Shown here: positions 1-8,456 of the stretch, in pieces
How positions within the stretch are numbered: the stretch's first letter is position 1
Layout: every line of letters starts with the position of its first letter
From: Pleionea sp. CnH1-48
GTDB taxonomy: Bacteria; Pseudomonadota; Gammaproteobacteria; Enterobacterales; Kangiellaceae
Assembly: GCF_024124665.1 (NCBI RefSeq)
Contig: NZ_JAMXSB010000004.1
Coordinates: 186,001 to 250,000 of the forward strand
DNA length: 64,000 nucleotides
Direction of reading: 5' to 3'
Made by a program: the position numbers and the translations under genes
The notes under the pieces: model-generated
Told to the model about the DNA's origin: nothing
Database searches by the model: none
What the model saw: only the letters and a program-made list of their open reading frames with translations

Positions 1-210
1 TTTGTGTTGTTTGCAACCCAGAGTTAAAGCAAACACACTGGTTGGCAGTACCGCGATGACCATTCCGATATGGAAGGCTTCGTTGTCCAGGTTTAATGCC
101 ATCAGGCTAGGTATCAACACCAGTAAGACTGGCAAGGCCAGGCAATGTATCGCGCACATGAGCGATAAACCTATGGCAAATTTATCAGTAATAGCTTGAG
201 TGATTTTCAT
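1..210 (-). CDS. MerC-like membrane protein (3' end outside window)
   Basis: The frame is open from the ATG at 210 to the window edge, giving 70 residues of the N-terminus. It shows CAIHCLALP near residue 19, followed by hydrophobic stretches, which is the pattern of the MerC family of small inner-membrane proteins that bind Hg(II) or other soft metals through cysteine pairs; a later LGCKQHK adds another cysteine. The gene starts 67 bp after the ZrgA-like gene on the same strand and is probably the last or next member of that zinc-linked operon. This makes a role in metal handling under zinc limitation as likely as mercury resistance. No other mer genes are visible. The family call is fairly good; the substrate is unknown. 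Confidence 0.7.
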   Translation of the reverse strand, partial: MKITQAITDKFAIGLSLMCAIHCLALPVLLVLIPSLMALNLDNEAFHIGMVIAVLPTSVFALTLGCKQHK

Positions 211-276
211 CGATTTTTCCTATCTTTCTGTTCGATCGATATTTCAGAGCGGATGTTTTAAAACGGCTAGTGAAAT

Positions 277-882
277 TTATTTAAATCGAACCATGGGATC
301 TTTGAGTGAGAGTTTATCTGCACCTTGTTTGGTGGGTTTTACCCACATAACCTTAACTTCGTTAATACCGGGAAACGACTTAAACAAGTTAGTTAAGCTT
401 AACGACTGCAAGCTCGATTCTTCGCAGTGATAACGATAATGAGCAACGATGTCGTTATGTTTATTTGCGTGTTTATGGTCATGGCTATGAGTATGATTAT
501 GTGTGTGACTGTGATCATGAGCTGACTTGTTGTGATGATGGTGCTGCTTTTCACTAATAAGACCGTTCAGTTCGATTGAGGTGTCTTTGTGAGCACAGTG
601 GCCGCCGGACAATAAAAGCAGCGTGTCATGTTGGCGTAAGTCTGCAACCGCCTTATGAACTTTGTTAATGTCTTCTTTGCGCGTCGCCACATGCTCAAAG
701 CCAACCAGATTGGCTGCTGGTGATATCAGTTCTATTTCGACCGATTGTTTTTCGATGACAATGGTTAACTCTGATGAACCATGTTCATGAGACGTCAGAT
801 TTTCGGTATTGTCTAACGCATAGATAGGGATAAGCATCGCTGCGAAAGTTACGACAACGATATGAGTAAAAACCTTGATCAC
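277..882 (-). CDS. ZrgA/DUF2796-like His-rich periplasmic zinc protein
   Basis: The product is about 201 aa with an N-terminal signal-like segment (IKVFTHIVVVTFAAMLIPIYA). A central His-rich stretch (HHHHNKSAHDHSHTHNHTH, continuing with more His pairs) is typical of zinc-binding DUF2796/ZrgA proteins that assist periplasmic zinc uptake. The C-terminal half has the conserved YRYHCEE and NEVKVMWV features. I chose the GTG start at 882 because AGGAGG lies four bases upstream of it. The ATG at 906 would place that Shine-Dalgarno inside the coding region and would extend the signal peptide unnaturally. It follows the DUF1826 gene by 24 bp in a predicted Zur-controlled operon. The zinc role is inferred from family knowledge and context. 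Confidence 0.75.
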   Translation of the reverse strand: MIKVFTHIVVVTFAAMLIPIYALDNTENLTSHEHGSSELTIVIEKQSVEIELISPAANLVGFEHVATRKEDINKVHKAVADLRQHDTLLLLSGGHCAHKDTSIELNGLISEKQHHHHNKSAHDHSHTHNHTHSHDHKHANKHNDIVAHYRYHCEESSLQSLSLTNLFKSFPGINEVKVMWVKPTKQGADKLSLKDPMVRFK

Positions 883-906
883 TTTTCCTCCTGCGAAATG
901 GAGCAT

Positions 907-1581
907 TTAACGGTTGGTAAAATCAAGCGTCAGTAGTAGACGGAGAGAGTCTTGCGGAACCATGGGTGAGCGGTGAACCAGACCAGCACCTTCATTGCCT
1001 TGCCAGTACTCGCCCTTAAGCAATGCGACATCCCCTTCATTAAGTTGTTGAATGTCACTCGCTTGACTAAACAGACCCGATTCATCGTCACTTTTTCCTT
1101 CACTGCCTGGGCCAAGTTTGGTTCTATCAACACAGTCATGAGGGAGCCATTGAGAAGCCACTCCACGATAGGTTGTCACCAAACGACAGGGCACACGATC
1201 CACATGAAAGCGCGGGCACATGGCACGATCAAGAGCGGTCAGTCGGAGGCCTACGTTGTTGAGTTCAAATAAATAGCAAAACATATCGGTCAGATGTGCA
1301 ATGTCTTCGCTCAGTGTGTTTGTCACTGGTGCATCGCCGAGTACGTCATTAAGAACGTTATAAGCATTCTTAGGATTGACCAAAATTGACGCTTGCAACT
1401 GCGGCTGGGTACTTAAAATATGATCCGCAGCCTCTACTAAACTGTTGTCGAGGTTGCGCTGCCAAATAACGATGTTGGTATCTTCTTTATAAATTTCTGG
1501 CAATACCGCTGGTTGATTGTCTTTAATGGCTTGTCTGGAGATCTCTTGAAATTCGGCTGTGTTAGAGATGGCTGTGTTCAT
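907..1581 (-). CDS. DUF1826 domain protein, zinc-regulon associated
   Basis: This soluble protein of about 224 aa matches the DUF1826 family, which commonly neighbours COG0523 GTPases in gammaproteobacterial Zur regulons. Its biochemical function is not established. Visible motifs include [21 protein letters not shown], here shortened to its key residues Cys, His, Asp and Cys in the middle of the protein, and GLVHRSP near the C-terminus; these His/Asp/Cys residues could bind metal. The start is set at the ATG at 1581. It overlaps the GTPase stop in an ATGA arrangement and has GGAGAG seven bases upstream, so it is better placed than the ATG at 1596. Translational coupling to the GTPase is therefore likely. 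Confidence 0.72.
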   Translation of the reverse strand: MNTAISNTAEFQEISRQAIKDNQPAVLPEIYKEDTNIVIWQRNLDNSLVEAADHILSTQPQLQASILVNPKNAYNVLNDVLGDAPVTNTLSEDIAHLTDMFCYLFELNNVGLRLTALDRAMCPRFHVDRVPCRLVTTYRGVASQWLPHDCVDRTKLGPGSEGKSDDESGLFSQASDIQQLNEGDVALLKGEYWQGNEGAGLVHRSPMVPQDSLRLLLTLDFTNR

Positions 1582-2777
1582 ACATTCTCTCTCCATGCAG
1601 GGAAGGGATCACTCAAAGTCACCCAGTAATCTTTACCTTTGAGTAATTCATCTTCTGATAAAAGGCATTCATCAAGACCTTGGGTCATGGCTTGTTTATC
1701 CAGTCCTTGCCCAATGAACACTAACTCCTGGCGCATATCGCCGAAGGGTTCTACCCATTGCTTTTGTATGGATGCCAGATATTCTTCGTCTTGAGGCCAG
1801 TCTTCTTTTGGCACTGACTTCCAGAACAATCCTGCAAAGCCATAACGTGCGATGCCGCCAGCTTGGCTCCATTGACCAGCAAACTGAGGGCGAGAAGCAA
1901 GCCAGAAAAAACCTTTTGAACGAATGAGTTTGCCAAACTTCTGTGTACTGTGGAGGAAGTTATAAAACTTCTCTGGGTGGAAAGGGCGGCGAGCGATGTA
2001 ACTGAAACTGCCTATGCCATACTCTTCTGTTTCAGGAACATGCTCTCCGCGCATTTCTTTAAGCCAGCCCGGCGATTGTTGGGCTTGCTCAAAATCAAAG
2101 GCACCGGTATCCAGTACTTCTTTTATGGCGACGTTGCCATTAGCGATGGGAATAATTTTGGCGCGAGTATTAAGCGTTTTTAGTATGGCGGTAAGCCGTT
2201 TGATTTCCGATGTGCTCGCCAGATCCGTTTTGCTGATCAGTATCACATCGGCAAATTCAACCTGATCGACCAGCAAATCAGCAACGCTTCGTTCATCTTC
2301 TTCGCCAAGAGATTCGCCCGATTCTTGAAGAGATTTTGCCGTATCATAATCTTTTAGAAAATTAACGGCATCGACCACTGTAACCATGGTATCCAGTGTT
2401 GCCACATCCGACAGCGACACACCATTTTCGTCGGCAAAGGTAAAGGTTTCTGCCACGGGTAGGGGCTCAGAAATACCTGTTGACTCAACGACCAGATAAT
2501 CGAACTTTCCATTTTGAGCCAAATTGTTGACCTCAAGGAGCAAATCTTCACGTAAAGTGCAGCAAATGCATCCATTGCTCATCTCTATCAACTTTTCCTC
2601 TTTATGACTCAAGGAGACTTCGTTTTGAACCAGGGAGGCATCGATATTGATTTCGCTCATATCATTCACAATAACCGCCACCTTTTTGCCTTCGCGATTA
2701 TTCAGAATATGATTAAGTACCGTTGTTTTCCCGGCGCCAAGGAAGCCGGATAGCACAGTTACAGGTAATTTGGCCAT
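1578..2777 (-). CDS. COG0523 family GTPase, putative zinc metallochaperone (ZigA/YciC type)
   Basis: This 399-aa G3E GTPase has the Walker A motif [10 protein letters not shown] at residues 10-19 and the metal-binding GCICC motif with Cys70, Cys72 and Cys73. The switch and base-recognition elements ESTGISEP and SKTD follow, and a C-terminal CobW_C domain contains the RPFHPEKF motif. Family members load zinc onto client proteins when zinc is scarce. The putative Zur operator at 2823-2841 lies 46 bp upstream of the start, and the DUF1826 and ZrgA-like genes follow on the same strand, which supports the zinc branch rather than the cobalamin or nitrile-hydratase branches. The exact client is unknown. 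Confidence 0.88.
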   Translation of the reverse strand: MAKLPVTVLSGFLGAGKTTVLNHILNNREGKKVAVIVNDMSEINIDASLVQNEVSLSHKEEKLIEMSNGCICCTLREDLLLEVNNLAQNGKFDYLVVESTGISEPLPVAETFTFADENGVSLSDVATLDTMVTVVDAVNFLKDYDTAKSLQESGESLGEEDERSVADLLVDQVEFADVILISKTDLASTSEIKRLTAILKTLNTRAKIIPIANGNVAIKEVLDTGAFDFEQAQQSPGWLKEMRGEHVPETEEYGIGSFSYIARRPFHPEKFYNFLHSTQKFGKLIRSKGFFWLASRPQFAGQWSQAGGIARYGFAGLFWKSVPKEDWPQDEEYLASIQKQWVEPFGDMRQELVFIGQGLDKQAMTQGLDECLLSEDELLKGKDYWVTLSDPFPAWRENV

Positions 2778-2822
2778 GAGTCATCTATCCCATGCAGATT
2801 AGCGTTATATGTATTTTTAGGA

Positions 2823-2841
2823 AATGATATATCATATCATT
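2823..2841. promoter_or_regulatory. Putative Zur operator
   Basis: The 19-bp element is a perfect inverted repeat, AATGATAT-ATC-ATATCATT, 46 bp upstream of the GTPase start. It resembles the A/T-rich dyad of gammaproteobacterial Zur boxes in symmetry, length and core, though it is not identical to the E. coli consensus. The zinc-linked genes downstream support the assignment. Confidence 0.6.
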
Positions 2842-3018
2842 AATGAGCGTAAAGACTTTTCGGGCATCAACCATTGGTTGAGAAGATCACTGGTGCAAAG
2901 GTAGGCAAAAACGGGTGTGAGATAAGGTTTCGAAATGGTATTTATTCAAGCGAAGTAGAAATGTAACTGTTTGATAATAAAGAAAATATCTCTTCCTTGA
3001 AGCGGTTTAAGGTGTGAA

Positions 3019-3058
3019 CACCTGTTGGTTAGGTGACTATCACTCCAACCAACAGGTG
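3019..3058 (-). terminator. 12-bp inverted repeat after the decarboxylase gene
   Basis: CACCTGTTGGTT and AACCAACAGGTG form a perfect 12-bp stem with a 16-nt loop, 30 bp past the decarboxylase stop. No clear U-run follows on the minus strand, so it may be a 3'-end stabilising hairpin rather than a canonical intrinsic terminator. The rest of 2842-3088 shows nothing else recognisable. Confidence 0.5.
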
Positions 3059-3088
3059 CTGAATCTTTGGCTATGCCCATATCTTGGG

Positions 3089-5059
3089 CTATCGTGCATT
3101 TAAAGCCTGATCGATAAGCTGTTCAAGATACTGGCAGTATTTCGTAATATAGTCATCGCCATTGGTCTGGTCAGTCAACCAGGGATTCATGATGGTATGG
3201 CGCAAAAGAAAAATCTTATCGCTCTGTGTGTTCTCGTCTTCAACATATTGAACAAACCCCTGGTCATCCAAGCCTAATAAATCGCAGAGATAGTGAGCGT
3301 GTTGATCGCTGATATTCGAGCGCAATAGATAAGTATTCGAACCGATAAATTGTTGGTTTTTAGGAGCCTTATCCTTATGGACTTTTAGATGTTGATAAAT
3401 ATCTTGACCAAAGTCGTTCATGGCAGTGACGGAACGATTACCAACAGGGTTTATGGCGATACAAAGTAAGTTGGTATCGGGGGTGTAGGGCAAACAGATA
3501 TTCACTTTGTCTTCTAAGGATTCCTTAAGCTCCAGAATCTGATCATAAAAATACTCTGCGGTTTTAATCGTTTGTTTAATCAAGCGACCAAAGTTCTTAT
3601 AGTTGAGAGGCAGAACTTTATTGGTAACATAAGACGCTGCAGCCACTGAGCCTGGCTTGGAACCTTCTAAAATAAATTGCCCAAGTTTTTCAAATTGAAC
3701 ATTGGCTTCATTGTCTTTGTCTTCCTCAAATACGTAAGGTGCTTTTTGCGTTAGTAGTTTTGTAATGTCTCGATTTTTTGCGATAAAGCCACCCGCACCA
3801 AAGGGCAAGTAGCCAAGTTTATGGGGATCAATGGTGACTGAGTCGACTTTTTCGACACTAGTAATGGATTGATAAACTTCGTCTGAAGGAAAATACTTAT
3901 ACATCGATTGAGCCTGCGCGTGACTAATGGTAGAGCCATCTTCATCGCGAAACAGGCTCGACAAATAACCTCCCCAGGCAGCGTCTACATGAATGTAAAA
4001 ATCTAACCCTTGTTGTCGGTATTTTTCGCGTAGTGCAACGAGACTGTGAATAGGATCGATGGTGCCGAACTCGGTAGTCCCCATAATCGCGACACAGGCC
4101 AATATAGGAATGTTCTTTGAACAGGCATTGGCGAGTATTTTATCCAGAGCTTCGATGTCTAATCGCATATCTGATTTGATCGGCAATTTAACCAACTGAG
4201 CGGCACCAAACCCCATCACTTTCATGGCTTTTTCCCAGCTGTAGTGTGCTGAGGCAGGAACCAAAACTAGAGGTTGTTTGCATTTCCAGTGATTGGCATA
4301 AAACAGTCCCATTCCTTGATGTTCAATTCTTTGTTGCTCAATGGTGTCTTGTATTTCACGAAAGTGTTGCGGGTATTTATATTGCCAGAAGCTAAGAGTT
4401 TCACTGCGTAATTGCAGTACCTGATCGATTGACAGGTTCATTAGCTGCCATGTATTCGCATCTTGTAATTTTTGCGGCAAGACTTTGCTTTCTGGTGTGT
4501 CTAACTCGCGTTCCTTTAAGGTTTCGAATAAGGCAATTGGGTAGTACTTTGCGGCTCTAAAGTTCCATAGACTTTCGTAGTTAGCGACTGTGCCACCAGA
4601 GGTTAAGTGTCCCCAGGCACAAGGGTATTGATCGGGGTCCGTATTAAAGCCAAACATTTGTGCAAACTGTTTACCGACTTCTAGTTCTAGATTGACGGTA
4701 ACTGTTGCTGCATCAAAAGACACATTGTTAGGGTTATACAAGGTTGTCACGATTTGTGCGATTAAGCCCGGCATAAAAAGGTCGGAACACATGTGACCAA
4801 TGTAACGAGGGCTAAAAAAAGGCACTGACTGCTTGAGATTTGCAGTGAGTTTATGGAGCTCTGTTCGTGTTTTAGCAATGGCCGCCTGATAGTCTGGTGA
4901 TTGTGAAGCGAAGGTAGAAATAGCGGGCAAGTCTTCAGGGTGAATATTTCTTCGCCAGTAAATATGATCACGCAAAAGCTCCGTGAGTATTTTTTCAAAT
5001 ACATCATTGTTTTCACCGTAAGGTCCGATGAAGTAGGGAGACAAAAACTCTAGGTTCAT
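3089..5059 (-). CDS. PLP-dependent decarboxylase, tyrosine decarboxylase-like
   Basis: This group II pyridoxal-phosphate decarboxylase has about 656 aa. The HVDAAWGGY cofactor motif and TIDPHKLGYLPFGAGG, with the Schiff-base lysine in DPHK, are clear. The long form, the early DHIYWRRNIHPEDLP segment, ILEGSKPGSVAAA and LLRHTIMNPWLTD recall the bacterial tyrosine decarboxylases of lactobacilli and enterococci (about 620 aa) more than glutamate or diaminobutyrate decarboxylases. The expected reaction is Tyr (possibly Phe) to tyramine (phenylethylamine). ATG 5059 is preferred over ATG 5068 because AAGGA lies at a proper distance only from the former. The gene follows phhA by 56 bp, which fits use of tyrosine. 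The substrate is inferred. Confidence 0.75.
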   Translation of the reverse strand: MNLEFLSPYFIGPYGENNDVFEKILTELLRDHIYWRRNIHPEDLPAISTFASQSPDYQAAIAKTRTELHKLTANLKQSVPFFSPRYIGHMCSDLFMPGLIAQIVTTLYNPNNVSFDAATVTVNLELEVGKQFAQMFGFNTDPDQYPCAWGHLTSGGTVANYESLWNFRAAKYYPIALFETLKERELDTPESKVLPQKLQDANTWQLMNLSIDQVLQLRSETLSFWQYKYPQHFREIQDTIEQQRIEHQGMGLFYANHWKCKQPLVLVPASAHYSWEKAMKVMGFGAAQLVKLPIKSDMRLDIEALDKILANACSKNIPILACVAIMGTTEFGTIDPIHSLVALREKYRQQGLDFYIHVDAAWGGYLSSLFRDEDGSTISHAQAQSMYKYFPSDEVYQSITSVEKVDSVTIDPHKLGYLPFGAGGFIAKNRDITKLLTQKAPYVFEEDKDNEANVQFEKLGQFILEGSKPGSVAAASYVTNKVLPLNYKNFGRLIKQTIKTAEYFYDQILELKESLEDKVNICLPYTPDTNLLCIAINPVGNRSVTAMNDFGQDIYQHLKVHKDKAPKNQQFIGSNTYLLRSNISDQHAHYLCDLLGLDDQGFVQYVEDENTQSDKIFLLRHTIMNPWLTDQTNGDDYITKYCQYLEQLIDQALNAR

Positions 5060-5115
5060 AGGTATCATCCTTAGCTTGTTTAGCTTTTGATACTTATTGG
5101 TTTATTAGGCACGAT

Positions 5116-5925
5116 TTAGCAGTCATGTCGACTTTTTGCCGAAGGTGCATTTTTTTCTGGAAAGCTGGGTTCAAAATTACCCAGTTCAATGGCTTCACTA
5201 ATGCGTTGCATAATCGAAGTATCCATTGCGTTGTAGATGTCTTCAAACTGATGAATAACAAAGTAAATCGTTTGCATAATGTCAATTCGATAAGGTGTTC
5301 TCAGTACGTCTAACAAATCAAATGGTTTGCGCTGAGGCTTATTGCTTTCTAGACTGTAAACTGTTTCACTTTTTGACGATAAAATTCCCGCCCCATAAAT
5401 TCTCAAATCATTGTTCTTTTGAATCAAACCAAACTCGATGGTGAACCAGAACACCCTGGCCAGATAAACTCGTTCTTGAGCCGTTGCGCTCAAACCTAAT
5501 TTGCCGTAGTTATGAACGAACTCAGCATAGATCGGATCGGTTAACAGCGGACAGTGCCCGTAGATTTCGTGAAATATATCGGGCTCCTGAAGATAATCGA
5601 TCTCTTCTTTGCTGCGAATGAATGTCGCGGCTGGAAACTGTTTATTTGCCAGCAGTTCAAAAAAGCGTCCAAAAGGGATCAGTGCGGGTACTGCCGCAAC
5701 CTCCCATCCTGTTGACTGCCTGAGTGCTCTGTTAACATCTGGAAGTTGTGGGATATTGTCGTTAGATAACCCTAAAATATCGAGTCCTAACAGATATTCA
5801 TCACACGCGCGTCCCCTGATGAGCTTCATTTGTCTATCGTAAAGGAACGCCCAGGTGTTATTCTCTTCGGCTGTGTAATCAACATAGCCGTTTCCATCAG
5901 GAGTTTTTGCAATGTATTGTGTCAT
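5116..5925 (-). CDS. phhA: Phenylalanine 4-monooxygenase
   Basis: The 269-aa protein matches the bacterial pterin-dependent aromatic amino acid hydroxylases in length. The ferrous iron ligands are visible as His119 and His124 in DIFHEIYGHCP and Glu164 in FWFTIEFGL. RTPYRID and the family's core sequence are also present. It converts phenylalanine to tyrosine using tetrahydropterin and oxygen. No phhB (pterin carbinolamine dehydratase) is adjacent. It overlaps the upstream VOC gene by an ATGA junction and precedes the decarboxylase, so all three are probably co-transcribed. Confidence in the enzyme is high. Confidence 0.93.
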   Translation of the reverse strand: MTQYIAKTPDGNGYVDYTAEENNTWAFLYDRQMKLIRGRACDEYLLGLDILGLSNDNIPQLPDVNRALRQSTGWEVAAVPALIPFGRFFELLANKQFPAATFIRSKEEIDYLQEPDIFHEIYGHCPLLTDPIYAEFVHNYGKLGLSATAQERVYLARVFWFTIEFGLIQKNNDLRIYGAGILSSKSETVYSLESNKPQRKPFDLLDVLRTPYRIDIMQTIYFVIHQFEDIYNAMDTSIMQRISEAIELGNFEPSFPEKNAPSAKSRHDC

Positions 5926-6467
5926 GCTGACTCCTGATCAAATTCTTTGTTGTGCAACCAGTCAGCTTGTTTTGGGGCCTTCTTCGTTTTTGACCATTCT
6001 TCCAGCATCTCCCATTTCACTTCGTCCAATCGAGCCAACATAGATTCGGTCGCAGTAACCGTTGTTAATTCCAACCGATGTCCGTTGGGATCAAAAAAGT
6101 AAATGGACTTAATGATTTCGTGATTTGTTGGACCGACAACCTCAATGCCTTGTGCTTCAAGAGCCTGTTTAGCTTTTGTTAGAGTGTCTTCATCTTCAAC
6201 CTGAAGAGCAATGTGTTGCACCCATTCGGGTGTATTGGGATCTTTGCTCATCTGAGGTGAGTTTGGCAGTTCAAAAAAAGCCAGTATGTTGCCGTTTCCA
6301 GCATCCAAAAAAATATGCATATAAGGATCAGGTTCTTTTGTTGAAGGCACTTTGTCTTCAGCGATGGCCAATATAAAGTTCATACCCAATACTTTGTTAT
6401 AAAATTCAACGGTTTCTTTTGCATCATTGCAGCGATAGGCCACATGGTGAATTTGTTGTATTTTCAT
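5922..6467 (-). CDS. VOC (glyoxalase/dioxygenase fold) family protein
   Basis: The 181-aa protein begins MKIQQIHHVAYRCNDAKET and contains YFFDPNGHRLEL near residue 130. These are the paired beta-alpha-beta-beta-beta modules and metal-ligand positions (His, Glu) of the vicinal oxygen chelate superfamily. It is too short for 4-hydroxyphenylpyruvate dioxygenase. It is first in a predicted operon with phhA and the tyrosine-decarboxylase-like gene and is translationally coupled to phhA (ATGA overlap). A role in aromatic amino acid or ring metabolism is suggested by this setting but not by a specific motif. Confidence 0.8.
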   Translation of the reverse strand: MKIQQIHHVAYRCNDAKETVEFYNKVLGMNFILAIAEDKVPSTKEPDPYMHIFLDAGNGNILAFFELPNSPQMSKDPNTPEWVQHIALQVEDEDTLTKAKQALEAQGIEVVGPTNHEIIKSIYFFDPNGHRLELTTVTATESMLARLDEVKWEMLEEWSKTKKAPKQADWLHNKEFDQESA

Positions 6468-6523
6468 TGCATTATCTCTTGGTGTCAGTCGAATCAGGTT
6501 AGCTGTGGGCTTTTATAGACGTC

Positions 6524-6537
6524 TTGATTTAGATCAA
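6524..6537. promoter_or_regulatory. FNR/ANR-type binding site
   Basis: TTGATTTAGATCAA matches the FNR-family consensus TTGAT-N4-ATCAA at all ten fixed positions. It lies 57 bp upstream of the VOC-phhA-decarboxylase operon and 140 bp upstream of ohrR. The position favours control of the minus-strand operon by an oxygen-responsive CRP/FNR regulator; no such regulator is in this window. Confidence 0.6.
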
Positions 6538-6677
6538 TCAGGTGTAGAGTCTTATTGTCAGATCGGAGCTGTGGCCGAGAGTGGCCAGAATGGTAAAGCT
6601 CATATTCTAAGCGAGATTGACGCATCAATAATTATCACTCAAACTATTGTTGCAATAAGTATTAAGACAGGACCAAC

Positions 6678-7115
6678 ATGAAAGACTCAGAACGATTGCT
6701 ACTCGATAACCAATTGTGTTTTGCGCTGTATTCGACTTCGCTGGCGATGACTCAGCTCTACAAAGAACCCTTGGATGCGATTGGCTTAACTTATCCTCAG
6801 TACACTATCATGTTGATTTTGTGGGAAAAAGACGGTGTTAGCCTTAAGGAAATAGGCGGCCGGTTGGGACAAAAGTCGGGTTCTCTAACGCCTGTTTTAA
6901 AGCGACTGGAAGCCGATGGGTTAGTGGTTCGCGCTAGAGGGATTGAGGACGACAGAACCTTGACCATTCGTTTAACAGATAAGGGCAAAGCGCTTAAAGA
7001 AGAAGCCCTCAAAGTTAACTCCTGCATTGTTGAGAGCTGCAATTTTTCGCCAGAAGACATCCATACGCTTAAAGACCAGCTGGTATCGCTGCGAAAGAAA
7101 ATTCTCGGAAATTAG
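6678..7115 (+). CDS. ohrR: OhrR, MarR-family organic peroxide sensor
   Basis: The 145-aa MarR-family repressor contains the OhrR-specific N-terminal sequence LLLDNQLCFALYS. Its Cys14 corresponds to the reactive sensor cysteine that is oxidised by organic hydroperoxides. The winged helix follows, with SGSLTPVLKRLEADGLVVR as recognition helix and wing. It precedes ohr on the same strand, the classic arrangement in which reduced OhrR represses ohr. Operator-like palindromes lie between the two genes at 7129-7204. Confidence 0.9.
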   Translation: MKDSERLLLDNQLCFALYSTSLAMTQLYKEPLDAIGLTYPQYTIMLILWEKDGVSLKEIGGRLGQKSGSLTPVLKRLEADGLVVRARGIEDDRTLTIRLTDKGKALKEEALKVNSCIVESCNFSPEDIHTLKDQLVSLRKKILGN

Positions 7116-7128
7116 TTGTGCACTAATA

Positions 7129-7204
7129 GTTATTGCGATAACATAAATAAAGTCCAGTCTGAGCTGGATTTATTTTTAACTTAATAGTTATCGCGATAAC
7201 TATT
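7129..7204. promoter_or_regulatory. OhrR operators upstream of ohr
   Basis: Two related sites are seen. The first, GTTATTGCGATAAC at 7129-7142, is imperfect. The second, at 7183-7204, is a perfect 22-bp palindrome with half-site AATAGTTATCG. Both share the GTTAT-N-GCGATAAC core. Their position between ohrR and ohr makes them likely OhrR binding sites; the second lies 73 bp before the ohr start. Confidence 0.65.
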
Positions 7205-7276
7205 TGGGCGTTAGCTATCTCGATGAGCCTTCGAGGCCAATATTGAATAGAGAGTGATTAAAGAGAGGATAAATAT

Positions 7277-7699
7277 ATGCAAGCAATATACAGTGCTACA
7301 GCGACATCAACAGGTGGTCGCGACGGTCGTTCGGTTTCATCGGATCAAAAATTGGATGTGTCTCTGAGTACGCCTCAAGAACTGGGCGGAGCTGGGGGCG
7401 AGGGGACTAACCCTGAACAACTATTTGCAGCTGGTTATTCAGCCTGTTTTATTGGCGCTATGAAATTCGTTGCTGGTCAACAAAAGCTAGCATTGCCAGC
7501 CGATGTGAGTGTGACTGCCATTGTAGGTATCGGCGAAAATGACAAAGGCGCTGGTTTTACCATCAACGCTCATCTCGCGGTATCGCTCCCTGGGCTAGAG
7601 AGCGAAGTTGCTGAAAAACTGGTTGAGACGGCTCATCAGGTTTGCCCTTATTCAAATGCCACTCGAGGCAATATTGATGTGACAACTTCAGTCGCTTAA
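7277..7699 (+). CDS. ohr: Organic hydroperoxide resistance protein Ohr
   Basis: The 140-aa OsmC/Ohr-family thiol peroxidase reduces fatty-acid and other organic hydroperoxides, usually with lipoylated proteins as reductant. The peroxidatic Cys57 in [11 protein letters not shown] and the resolving Cys123 in [13 protein letters not shown] are both present, as are the N-terminal Arg residues (GGRDGRS) and Glu47 that shape the active site. Length is typical. Its partner regulator ohrR lies directly upstream. Confidence 0.95.
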   Translation: MQAIYSATATSTGGRDGRSVSSDQKLDVSLSTPQELGGAGGEGTNPEQLFAAGYSACFIGAMKFVAGQQKLALPADVSVTAIVGIGENDKGAGFTINAHLAVSLPGLESEVAEKLVETAHQVCPYSNATRGNIDVTTSVA

Positions 7700-7753
7700 T
7701 ACTTGTGAGCTAGCCGACTAGGTACGCTATCGTGCGTACCTAAACATCACCGT

Positions 7754-8296
7754 TTATGGAGCAAGATTCAGCAAAACTTCATCCACCTCATCCGCCCATT
7801 TCAACCAGGCTTCTTCGCCTAAAATCCCTCGCCGTAATGTCAGGTAGGGCAGTCTGAGCTTTGTTCTTTCGTTTTGAGAAAGCGCTTGATATTCCTTTTC
7901 TAACTCTTTGAATGTTCTTAGCATTTTTTCGTGAGTGGCACGATGTTCTTGCATTTCTTCGATAAGTATCTGGGTGTCGACAAACTCGCCTGCGTAGAGC
8001 TTGACCAGCAAGGCGTCGTTGATCTTATTGGGTTTGACGGGGGAGAGAAGCCACTCGTTTAACGTCTGCTGACCCTGCGGTGTGATTGAGTAAATCTTAC
8101 GGTCGGGTTTGTTGGGTTGATGCTCCACTTCAAATTCGATCAACTCATCTTGATGCATGACTTTGAGTTGCTGATACATTTGTTGATGGCTGGCATTCCA
8201 AAAATACCCTAAGCGTTCTTTAAAACGCTTCATTAAGTCGTAGCCGCTGCTATCTTCTGTAGTGAGTAGCGCCAAAATGGCATGTTTTAGCGACAA
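7754..8296 (-). CDS. PadR-family transcriptional regulator
   Basis: The 180-aa protein starts MSLKHAILALLTTEDSSGYDL, the typical N-terminal winged helix of PadR proteins. ASHQQMYQQLKVM is the recognition helix and RKIYSITPQGQQTL the wing. A C-terminal alpha-helical Vir_act_alpha_C-like dimerisation domain follows. It is divergent from the flavoprotein gene at 8457, and two identical inverted repeats occupy the shared promoter region, so it probably controls itself and that gene. The effector is unknown. Confidence 0.88.
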   Translation of the reverse strand: MSLKHAILALLTTEDSSGYDLMKRFKERLGYFWNASHQQMYQQLKVMHQDELIEFEVEHQPNKPDRKIYSITPQGQQTLNEWLLSPVKPNKINDALLVKLYAGEFVDTQILIEEMQEHRATHEKMLRTFKELEKEYQALSQNERTKLRLPYLTLRRGILGEEAWLKWADEVDEVLLNLAP

Positions 8297-8361
8297 GATA
8301 GGCCTCCGGGTTCAATCAGGTCAGTTTCTTGTCGCTATTATATTCGATTTGTGATGGCTGT

Positions 8362-8416
8362 ATGCAATAAGTTGCATAGGTAATTGTCGAGTGATATGTT
8401 ATGCAAATAATTGCAT
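8362..8416. promoter_or_regulatory. Twin PadR operators
   Basis: ATGCAA-N4-TTGCAT occurs perfectly twice, at 8362-8377 and 8401-8416, with starts 39 bp apart (close to four helical turns). Both sit between the divergent padR-like gene and the flavoprotein gene. Such paired dyads are expected for a dimeric PadR repressor and look too regular to be chance. Confidence 0.65.
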
Positions 8417-8456
8417 AGGTGCTGATGGCCGACCAAACTCGTAATGGAGAGTGAAC

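Noticed and set aside
1-210. Mercury-resistance operon
   Set aside because: No merR, merT, merP or merA is visible; the neighbours are zinc-regulon genes.
973-1272. 99-codon plus-strand frame
   Set aside because: It is antisense to the DUF1826 gene, with no ribosome site or family features.
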